Assembly: GCA_030151135.1 (NCBI GenBank)
Contig: JASLEQ010000464.1
Span: 1 to 10,669 of the forward strand
Reading direction: 5' to 3'
Length of the DNA stretch: 10,669 nucleotides
Source of the DNA: Candidatus Sulfotelmatobacter sp.
GTDB taxonomy: Bacteria > Acidobacteriota > Terriglobia > Terriglobales > SbA1
Numbering within the stretch: the stretch's first letter is position 1; the number at the start of each line of letters is the position of its first letter. Made by a program: the position numbers and the translations under genes. Below, piece by piece: positions 1 to 5,600 of the stretch. Below the pieces are notes generated by a model. The model was not told the origin of the DNA. It did not search any database and saw only the letters and a program-made list of their open reading frames with translations.

Positions 1-1
1 G

Positions 2-472
2 GAAGCCCAACTTATTAGTGGAACCGGCCAGTCGAGTCTCCTGAATTTTGTGATTTCCTTCAATCTGAACCAGACCGGGCCGCTCGACGTCACCGGCTTC
101 TCGTTTTTCAATGCGAGTTCATGCTTCGAAACGGGGCTGAACGTTGAGACCGAATCCGGCACGGCGACGCTGGGCACGACGAACGCGGGTACAGTCAGTG
201 GGCCTTTCATGCTGACAGTGGTTGCCGCGGGTACGGGTACAAAGTTGATCATGAACGGGACGATCGCAGGCACCTCGAACGGAACGATTTACAGTACCGG
301 CTCTTTGAGTAATGGAACTGTGGTCGGAACCTGGTACCTTGAGCCGGGGGCTGCGGATAAAGGCTGCGTCGGCATACCGCAGTCGCAGGGTGCCACGTTC
401 ATCATGTGCCAGGGCACAACGACTTGCACGCCGACGGGCTCCGCCGCGGTAGACGCTATCGAGAAGTTCTAG
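2..472 (+). CDS. C-terminal part of a secreted or surface-type protein of unknown function (5' end outside window)
   Basis: The reading frame is open from the left edge to the TAG at 470-472, so the visible 156 codons are the tail of a longer protein. The GTG at 50 is only an internal candidate start: it has no Shine-Dalgarno, and coding-like sequence continues upstream of it. The protein is very rich in Gly, Thr, Ser and Asn, low in charge, and alternates in a beta-strand manner. It carries cysteines in the contexts SSC, GCVG and MCQGTTTC. The pattern of a GTW strand, then a lone GC, then a G-T-F strand resembles exported beta-rich lipoproteins often seen as hypothetical proteins in Acidobacteriota. 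That family impression is from memory, not a search. Export cannot be confirmed because the N-terminus is missing. It ends 45 bp before lpxD, which appears to have its own promoter, so the two need not be functionally linked. Confidence 0.65.
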   Translation, partial: EAQLISGTGQSSLLNFVISFNLNQTGPLDVTGFSFFNASSCFETGLNVETESGTATLGTTNAGTVSGPFMLTVVAAGTGTKLIMNGTIAGTSNGTIYSTGSLSNGTVVGTWYLEPGAADKGCVGIPQSQGATFIMCQGTTTCTPTGSAAVDAIEKF

Positions 473-500
473 TTCGAGCTGTTTCCTTCCTTTGGCCGCC

Positions 501-509
501 TGCTATACA
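501..509 (+). promoter_or_regulatory. Extended -10 promoter element just upstream of lpxD
   Basis: TGC followed by TATACA (hexamer 504-509) matches an extended -10 (TGn plus 5/6 of TATAAT). The hexamer ends 8 nt before the GTG at 518, so transcription would start at or within about 2 nt of the start codon. No convincing -35 is visible, as is tolerated for extended -10 promoters. No Shine-Dalgarno precedes the GTG. This fits a leaderless lpxD transcript. Confidence 0.5.
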
Positions 510-517
510 TTGTCAGC

Positions 518-1510
518 GTGAAACTTACCTCGCGAGAAATTGCAGAGCGCGTTGCAGCACGCCTGATTGGCGCCGGAGACGTCCAGATTACCGGAGTGGC
601 CAGCCTGCAGTCGGCGACCGAGGAGAATCTGGTTTTCGTCGAGGACGAGAAGCATTTGGCAGCGGCACTGGCATCGAATGCGGGACTAATTATCGCGGGC
701 GAGTTTGCTGCGAGTTCTCCGCACAAAACAGCATTGCTGATCAGCGATCATCCAAAGCTTGCTTTTGCACGAGCCGCGCGCTTCCTGCCACAGAGTGGCA
801 ATTCTGCAGAAATTCATTCGAGCGCGGTGATCCATTCTTCCGCGAAGATCGGCGCTGGGGTTGGGATTGAAGCGCACGCAGTGATTGCCGAGGATGCCGA
901 TATCGGAAGCGGAACCCGGATCGGATGTGGATCGGCAATTGGTATGGGAGTCAAGATCGGCGCGGGTTGTGAGATCTATCCCAATGTGGCGGTTTATGCG
1001 CGCACTGAAATCGGCGATCGCGTAATCGTACATGCAGGTGCCGTGCTGGGAAGCGATGGCTTTGGATATGTGCGCGACCGCGAGAACGGGCACTATGAAA
1101 AATTCCCGCAGGTTGGACGATTGATTATTGAGGACGATGTCGAGATCGGCGCCAATGCGACCATCGATCGCGGTGCGCTCGACGAAACGCGCATTCGCCG
1201 CGGAACGAAAATCGACAATCTCGTTCACATCGGGCACAACTGCCAGATCGGAGAAGACGTCGTCATTGCCGCGCAGGCTGGGCTTTCAGGAAGCATCGTG
1301 ATCGAGAATGGAGCGGTGCTGGGCGGACAAGTCGGTATCGGCGAACATGCGAGGATTGGCGAAGGCGTGATGCTCGGCGGACAGGGCGGCGTGCTGCCCA
1401 ACAAAATTCTGCGCGGCAAAGGGCGGGCATTCTGGGGAACCCCGGCGCAGCCGTTGAAGCAGTATTTGAAACAGCTGGCGGTAATGGCTCGATTGGCAAA
1501 GAAGGATTAG
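518..1510 (+). CDS. lpxD: UDP-3-O-acylglucosamine N-acyltransferase LpxD
   Basis: LpxD transfers a hydroxyacyl chain from acyl-ACP to the 2-amine of UDP-3-O-acyl-glucosamine, the third step of the Raetz lipid A pathway, in the cytoplasm. The 330-residue product is close to the usual length (E. coli about 341). Residues 1 to about 95 form the uridine-binding N-domain. Residues about 98-300 are hexapeptide repeats of the left-handed beta-helix, for example AKIGAGVGI and [10 protein letters not shown]. The last 25 residues form the C-terminal helix. The family signature [15 protein letters not shown] is present, followed by IGHN with H240 at the place of the catalytic histidine (E. coli H239). 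GTG 518 is chosen because MKLTSREIA aligns with the normal LpxD N-terminus; it has no Shine-Dalgarno but has a -10 element directly upstream. It ends 2 bp before the next gene, so the two are probably cotranscribed. Confidence 0.96.
   Translation: MKLTSREIAERVAARLIGAGDVQITGVASLQSATEENLVFVEDEKHLAAALASNAGLIIAGEFAASSPHKTALLISDHPKLAFARAARFLPQSGNSAEIHSSAVIHSSAKIGAGVGIEAHAVIAEDADIGSGTRIGCGSAIGMGVKIGAGCEIYPNVAVYARTEIGDRVIVHAGAVLGSDGFGYVRDRENGHYEKFPQVGRLIIEDDVEIGANATIDRGALDETRIRRGTKIDNLVHIGHNCQIGEDVVIAAQAGLSGSIVIENGAVLGGQVGIGEHARIGEGVMLGGQGGVLPNKILRGKGRAFWGTPAQPLKQYLKQLAVMARLAKKD
1501..1506 (+). promoter_or_regulatory. Ribosome binding site for the P-loop gene, inside the lpxD 3' end
   Basis: GAAGGA lies within the last codons of lpxD, 6 nt before the GTG at 1513. 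This supports GTG 1513 as the start and suggests translational coupling with lpxD. Confidence 0.6.
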
Positions 1511-1512
1511 TC

Positions 1513-2139
1513 GTGGCTCTGGTCGTCATCGGTGGACATTCGCGCAGCGTGGGGAAGACCAGCGTGGCCGCCGGCCTGATCGCGGCATTGCGGGAATACG
1601 AATGGACCGCCGCCAAGATTACGCAGTACGGCCACGGAATCTGTTCAGCGAATGGCGAAGCCTGCGATTGCGCCACTGGCGATCACTCGTGGGCGATTTC
1701 AGAGGAACGCAATCCGCACGGGGACTCGGACACATCAAGATTTCTAGCGGCCGGGGCCGCCAGAGTATTTTGGGTTCGTACCGAGCAGGGACGGCTTGCT
1801 GAAGCCATGCCAACGTTCCGCCACCGAATCGAGGGCGCGACAAACATCATCCTTGAATCCAATAGCATTCTGAAGTTTCTCCGTCCAGATCTCTACCTCA
1901 CCGTTCTCGATCCTTCCACGGCTGATTTCAAAGTGTCTGCACGAGAGTTTCTGGATCGCGCCGATGCGGTAATCCTCCACAACTCCAATGGCAGCGCGAA
2001 ATGGGATGCAGTATCGCTGAAGCCGGTGGCGCACCGCCCACTGTTTCGCATCACTTCTGCGAATTATGTGACGGAAGAAATGATTGCTTTCGTCCGGACC
2101 CGGCTGGCAGCTCTCAACCAACTGAGAACCAAGAACTGA
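1513..2139 (+). CDS. Uncharacterised P-loop NTPase (SIMIBI/MobB-like) with a cysteine cluster
   Basis: The 208-residue protein opens with a beta strand and a Walker A motif, GGHSRSVGKTS (residues 7-17, K15 and T16), at the extreme N-terminus. This is typical of SIMIBI-class NTPases such as MobB, CobB and UreG. A cysteine cluster C-x6-C-x-C (C44, C51, C53) follows, flanked by H41 and H58, and could bind a metal or Fe-S centre. Further recognisable elements are DTSRFLAAGA (73-82) and LESNSIL (E115-S116-N117), the latter placed where this class usually has an acidic catalytic or Mg-binding segment. It is not LpxK, whose P-loop and length differ. I do not recognise a named family with certainty, and a role in molybdopterin synthesis is not supported by the neighbours. 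It lies between lpxD and lnt with a 2-bp gap upstream, so cotranscription with envelope genes is likely. The last codons lie in a 14-bp tandem duplication that also supplies the stop. Confidence 0.8.
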   Translation: MALVVIGGHSRSVGKTSVAAGLIAALREYEWTAAKITQYGHGICSANGEACDCATGDHSWAISEERNPHGDSDTSRFLAAGAARVFWVRTEQGRLAEAMPTFRHRIEGATNIILESNSILKFLRPDLYLTVLDPSTADFKVSAREFLDRADAVILHNSNGSAKWDAVSLKPVAHRPLFRITSANYVTEEMIAFVRTRLAALNQLRTKN

Positions 2140-2144
2140 GAACC
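2120..2144 (+). repeat. Short tandem direct repeat (14-bp period, 1.8 copies)
   Basis: AACTGAGAACC occurs at 2120-2130 and again at 2134-2144, separated by AAG, which gives a 14-bp period. The first copy encodes the end of the P-loop protein (LRT). The second copy, shifted in frame because 14 is not a multiple of 3, provides its TGA stop at 2137-2139. It looks like a local duplication at the gene end. Confidence 0.75.
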
Positions 2145-2169
2145 GCGCGAGTGTCCTTCTGGGCCTCTT

Positions 2170-2178
2170 TGTTATTCT
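2170..2178 (+). promoter_or_regulatory. Extended -10 promoter element just upstream of lnt
   Basis: TGT followed by TATTCT (hexamer 2173-2178) gives a TGn extended -10 ending 6 nt before the GTG at 2185. A start site 6-8 nt downstream would fall on or beside the start codon, so the lnt transcript from this promoter would be leaderless. No -35 and no Shine-Dalgarno for GTG 2185 are visible. Confidence 0.4.
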
Positions 2179-2184
2179 TTTCGC

Positions 2185-3771
2185 GTGAGGCAAATTCATC
2201 CCAGGGCATGGATGTTGGTTGTGATCTCGGCCGTCCTGCAGATCCTCATCTTCCCATTGCCCGGTCTTTATGGTCTCTGCTGGTTTGCGCTCACCCCGCT
2301 CATTCTTGCGATCCTTCGTGCTCGTCCGGCAGGCGAACTGGAAATCGAGGGTTCGCCACGTTTACAGGACGCTACTCCGTGGCAGGGCTTCGTGCTGGGT
2401 TACGTCTGCGGAATCATATGGTATGCGGGAACGTGTTACTGGATCTTCGACACCATGCGCCTTTATGGCGGCCTGAGCGCGCCTATGGCCTTGCTGGTGT
2501 TGTTTCTTTTCTGCTGTTACCTCGGCCTGTATCACGGACTGTTCGGATTGCTTTTGGCCGTGCTGGCACGCGCGCGGGATGACCGGCCGGCCCTGGTCCT
2601 GGCGCCATTCCTCTGGGTCGCGGTCGAGCTCGCTCGCACGCGCATCACTGGATTTCCCTGGAACCTGCTCGGCATCGCGCAAGTCGGAAACATCCCGCTC
2701 TCTCGCCTTGCCAGTTGGACCGGGGTTTATGGCATTTCCTTCGAGATTGCGCTGGTCAACGTCGCGCTGGCCGCGGCATTCCTCATTCCACGGGCGAAGC
2801 GCACCACAATGCTCGTGGCAGGTCTTGCCGCCGCTGCCGTGCTGCAGGCCGGCCGCCTGGTAGAAGCGCCAACCGCAGCCACAGACCGCACGGCGCTGTT
2901 GGTTCAGGAGAACGTCCCAGTTCAGGCTGACTGGAGTTCCGCCTACTTCAACCAGACGATGGACGAACTGATTCAACTCACGGAAAAATCCGCCACCGAT
3001 CAAAAAGTCGGCCTGATTGTGTGGCCCGAATCTCCGGCGCCATTTTTCACCAATGATCCGCGCTTCCGAGAATCCTTGAGCGATCTTGCTCGAAAGACAA
3101 ACGCATGGCTGGTTGCTGGAGCCATTGGCAGTGATGCGCCGCGCCCGAATGCAGAGGGCCCGCTATTCAATTCCGCGCTGCTGGTCAGCCCCGGGGGGCA
3201 GATCGAATCTCGTTACGATAAAGTTCATCTCGTGCCGTTCGGCGAATACCTGCCGTTCCCGAGCCTGTTTGCGTTTGCCGGAGGACTCACCAAGGAAGTC
3301 GGCCAGTTCGAGCACGGCGCTTCCCATCGGCCGTTGAATGCGGGTGGCGAAATGCTGGGAACGTTCATCTGTTACGAATCAATTTTTCCCGATGAAGTGC
3401 GCCAGTCGGCAAACCAGGGGGCCGATGTATTCGTGAATATCTCGAACGACGGCTGGTATGGCGACAGCGGCGCCTATGCCCAGCACCTGAACCAGACGCG
3501 GATGCGGGCCATCGAGAATGACCGCTGGATCCTGAGCGCCACCGATACGGGAGTTACGGCCTCGGTTGATCCTTGGGGACGCGTGGTAGAACGGGCTCCG
3601 CGCAAGGAACGCACCGCGTTGATCGCGCCTTACGCCATCACTTCGGTCACTACTTTCTATACGCGCCATGGAGATTGGTTCGCATATCTCTGTGCGATAA
3701 TTTCTATCGGGGCGCTGCTCGGGCGTCTTCCATTTCTCAAACAAAAACAGAAGGTTCAAACCTCTTCATGA
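2185..3771 (+). CDS. lnt: Apolipoprotein N-acyltransferase Lnt
   Basis: Lnt is an inner-membrane enzyme that adds the third acyl chain, taken from a phospholipid, to the N-terminal cysteine of lipoproteins so they can mature. The 528-residue product has the expected architecture. Hydrophobic helices cover roughly residues 8-225. A periplasmic nitrilase (CN-hydrolase) domain spans about 235-480. A final membrane helix lies at about 498-517, after the conserved-type RHGDWF. The catalytic triad is visible: E282 in VWPES, K346 in YDKVHLVPFGEYLPF, and C396 in FICYESIF. GTG 2185 gives the longest frame but has no Shine-Dalgarno, only a -10-like element 6 nt upstream. The in-frame ATG at 2212, with AGGG 5 nt before it, is an alternative start that would remove 9 residues. 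The stop TGA (3769-3771) overlaps the prfB start as ATGA. Confidence 0.96.
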   Translation: MRQIHPRAWMLVVISAVLQILIFPLPGLYGLCWFALTPLILAILRARPAGELEIEGSPRLQDATPWQGFVLGYVCGIIWYAGTCYWIFDTMRLYGGLSAPMALLVLFLFCCYLGLYHGLFGLLLAVLARARDDRPALVLAPFLWVAVELARTRITGFPWNLLGIAQVGNIPLSRLASWTGVYGISFEIALVNVALAAAFLIPRAKRTTMLVAGLAAAAVLQAGRLVEAPTAATDRTALLVQENVPVQADWSSAYFNQTMDELIQLTEKSATDQKVGLIVWPESPAPFFTNDPRFRESLSDLARKTNAWLVAGAIGSDAPRPNAEGPLFNSALLVSPGGQIESRYDKVHLVPFGEYLPFPSLFAFAGGLTKEVGQFEHGASHRPLNAGGEMLGTFICYESIFPDEVRQSANQGADVFVNISNDGWYGDSGAYAQHLNQTRMRAIENDRWILSATDTGVTASVDPWGRVVERAPRKERTALIAPYAITSVTTFYTRHGDWFAYLCAIISIGALLGRLPFLKQKQKVQTSS

Positions 3772-4869
3772 ATCAAGAGCTCGAACAGGAATACGAAAAG
3801 CTAAACAAGAAATCCCACGACCTCCGGGAGTATCTTTGACGCGGGCAAGGTCCGTCCGCAACTAGACGAAATTGAAAAGCAGGCTTCCGACCCGAACCTG
3901 TGGTCGAACCCGCAGCGCTCGCAGCAGGTCATGCGCGAGAAAAAGCGTTTGGAGCACGTCATTGCGACCGACGCGGACCTGGCACGCCGTGCCGACGACA
4001 TCAACGCATATTTTGACCTTGCCAAAGAAGGCGAGAACGTTGACGCCGATCTTGAGCGCGAGATCGTTTCGCTGCGGAACCTGGTCGACAAGCTTGAGAC
4101 CGAAACGCTGCTTTCCGGCGAGAACGACGCGCGCAATGCGATCGTCACCATTCATCCGGGCGCGGGTGGCACTGAGTCTCAGGACTGGGCCGATATGCTG
4201 CTGCGCATGTATCTGCGATGGGCCGAGCGGCAGGGCTTTGAGACGGTTCTGTATGACTACCAACCGGGTGAGGAAGCGGGGCTGAAGTCGGCAACCTTCG
4301 CCGTGAACGGCGAATATGCTTTTGGCCTGCTGCAGGGCGAAATCGGCGTCCACCGGCTCGTCCGAATCTCTCCCTTCGATCAGGCGAAGCGCCGCCATAC
4401 TTCGTTTGCGAGCGTCTTTGTCTCTCCAGAAATCGACGACAGCATCGACATCGTCATAAAACCAGAAGATATCCGCATCGATACCTATCGCTCCAGCGGC
4501 AAGGGCGGCCAGCACGTAAACACCACGGACTCCGCGGTGCGCATCACTCACATCGCTACGGGACTGGTGGCGAATTGCCAGAATGAGCGCTCGCAACACA
4601 AGAACAAAGAACGTGCGATGAGCATGCTGCGGTCGAAGCTGTACGAGCATGAGATGGAGAAGAAGCGTGCTGCGACCAAGAAGATTGAGGATTCCAAGCT
4701 CGATATCGAATTTGGATCGCAGATCCGCTCGTACGTGCTGCAGCCTTATCGCATGATCAAGGACCACCGCACGAAGATGGAAGTTGGGGATGTGGACCGC
4801 GTGCTTGATGGCGATCTTCAGCCGTTTATTCGGGCGTATCTGCTGGCACGGCGCGGGGAAAAGCAGTGA
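3768..4869 (+). CDS. prfB: Peptide chain release factor 2 with programmed +1 frameshift (join 3768-3836, 3838-4869)
   Basis: RF2 recognises UGA and UAA stops in the ribosome and triggers peptide release. The gene begins at ATG 3768. Its first 23 codons end in REYL at an in-frame TGA (3837-3839), and the rest continues in the +1 frame from GAC at 3838, giving 366 residues (E. coli RF2 has 365). Counted in the fused product, the stop-recognition motif SPF is S201-P202-F203 in VRISPFD. The catalytic GGQ is G246-G247-Q248 in SSGKGGQHVN. The sequence up to the PGAGGTESQDW region and the C-terminal end, SQIRSYVL then VLDGDLQPFI, match RF2 throughout. Without the frameshift, only a fragment starting at ATG 3931 would be called, lacking the first part of domain 1. 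The start codon overlaps the lnt stop, and only a distant AGAAGG (3749-3754) could serve as Shine-Dalgarno, so translation is probably coupled to lnt. Confidence 0.97.
3826..3840 (+). promoter_or_regulatory. prfB programmed +1 frameshift site
   Basis: The element is GGGAG (3826-3830, an internal Shine-Dalgarno-like stimulator), then TAT, then the slippery CTT TGA C (3834-3840). Spacing and core match the known RF2 autoregulatory site, where low RF2 lets the CUU-decoding tRNA slip by +1 and continue into GAC. The stimulator here is GGGAG rather than the AGGGGG of E. coli. Confidence 0.95.
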
Positions 4870-4969
4870 AGAATCAGCTCTCCGCTTTCAGCCGTCAGCG
4901 ATCCGGAACACTTCGACCATCCAGCCCTCTCGTTAACTCTCCCGCAGCGCGAAGGAGGGTAGGAGAACC
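4870..4969 (+). other. Intergenic gap prfB to HD hydrolase gene
   Basis: This 100-bp gap is the longest non-coding stretch in the window. It holds the ribosome binding region of the next gene and a short hairpin at 4937-4959. I see no clear terminator with a T-run and no good promoter: TTCGAC at 4912 followed by TTAACT at 4933 is a weak match with 15-bp spacing. Whether the next genes are read through from prfB is open. Confidence 0.5.
4937..4959 (+). promoter_or_regulatory. Possible RNA hairpin covering the upstream Shine-Dalgarno of the HD gene
   Basis: C4937 pairs with G4959, T4938 with G4958 (wobble), CTCC 4939-4942 with GGAG 4954-4957, and CGC 4943-4945 with GCG 4949-4951. The loop is AGC and an AA bulge sits at 4952-4953. 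The 3' arm contains the strong AAGGAGG motif (4952-4958, 11 nt before GTG 4970). A second motif, AGGAG (4961-4965, 4 nt before the GTG), stays outside the stem. Pairing was done by eye. Confidence 0.35.
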
Positions 4970-5590
4970 GTGAAGCCTGGCAAGCCATTGAAACCTTTGA
5001 AACTCGGACGGCGATTTCAGCGAGCGTTCGAATTCGCCGCTGAGAAGCACCGAAAGCAAACCCGCAGGGCGTCAGCCATCCCGTACATTGCGCACCTCAT
5101 GGGCGTTGCGTCGCTGGTCCTGGAGGCCGGTGGCGACGAAGACATGGCGATTGCCGCGTTTCTGCACGATGTGGTGGAGGATTGCGGTGGCGCAGCGATG
5201 CTGAAGGAAGTGCGGCGGCGCTTTGGAAAGCGCGTCGCCCATATCGTGGATGGATGCACGGATGCTTACGAGACCCCAAAACCGCCGTGGAAAGAGCGTA
5301 AAGTCAGCTATATCGATCGGCTGAAGAGGGAGGATTCCGACACCCGGCTGGTCTCGGCTGCCGATAAGCTTAACAACATTCGCTCCATCCTGAGTGACTA
5401 TCGTGCTCTGGGCGAATCCGTCTGGACGCGGTTCAATGGAGGAAGGGATGGAACGCTTTGGTATTACCGGACTTTGCGGGACGAGTTCCTGCGAAGTAAG
5501 CCAAATCGTGTCACTCTCGACTTTGATATCGCGGTCCGGGAACTGGAGTCGCTGACCCGAGAAAAGCCAACTCCTGGTGCCGCATTCTGA
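4970..5590 (+). CDS. HD-domain hydrolase resembling small alarmone hydrolases (SpoT/MESH1-like)
   Basis: The 206-residue protein matches the metal-dependent HD hydrolase half of RelA/SpoT proteins and stand-alone MESH1-type hydrolases, which remove the 3'-pyrophosphate from (p)ppGpp. Visible features are AFEFAAEKHRKQ, then PYIAHLMGVA with H42, then FLHDVVED with H66-D67 and E70-D71, then VSAADKLNNIRS with D132. H42, H66, D67 and D132 are the expected Mn ligands. There is no synthetase, TGS or ACT domain, and the length fits a single-domain hydrolase. The first 15 residues are basic and proline-rich. GTG 4970 is preceded by two Shine-Dalgarno-like motifs (AAGGAGG 11 nt away and AGGAG 4 nt away). 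The next gene starts 10 bp downstream, suggesting cotranscription. The substrate is inferred from motif similarity; other nucleotide substrates are possible. Confidence 0.85.
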   Translation: MKPGKPLKPLKLGRRFQRAFEFAAEKHRKQTRRASAIPYIAHLMGVASLVLEAGGDEDMAIAAFLHDVVEDCGGAAMLKEVRRRFGKRVAHIVDGCTDAYETPKPPWKERKVSYIDRLKREDSDTRLVSAADKLNNIRSILSDYRALGESVWTRFNGGRDGTLWYYRTLRDEFLRSKPNRVTLDFDIAVRELESLTREKPTPGAAF

Positions 5591-5600
5591 GGTTTAGCGC

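Noticed and set aside
406..870. Plus-strand open frame overlapping the 5' part of lpxD
   Set aside because: It is in a different frame from LpxD, is Arg and Cys rich, and conflicts with the well-matched LpxD N-domain.
1513..2139. Assignment as MobB (molybdopterin-guanine dinucleotide synthesis)
   Set aside because: The N-terminal P-loop is MobB-like, but the cysteine cluster, the LESNS motif and the envelope-gene context do not support molybdenum cofactor work.
2001..2582. Plus-strand open frame bridging the P-loop gene and lnt
   Set aside because: It overlaps the ends of two convincing genes in another frame and its translation is Cys, Arg and Ser rich without motifs. The 14-bp repeat would connect the P-loop frame into it, but nothing suggests a real fusion.
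2362..3003. Minus-strand open frame (213 codons) opposite lnt
   Set aside because: It is rich in Arg, Gln and Gly with no motif and overlaps clear Lnt coding sequence, so it is treated as a shadow.
3862..4767. Long minus-strand open frame (301 codons) opposite prfB
   Set aside because: It is fully antisense to the strongly conserved RF2 coding sequence and has no recognisable motif. It is a by-product of codon bias in a GC-rich gene.
3931..4869. Separate gene starting at ATG 3931
   Set aside because: It is the downstream part of prfB. The upstream 54 residues and the frameshift site match RF2, so one joined gene is called.
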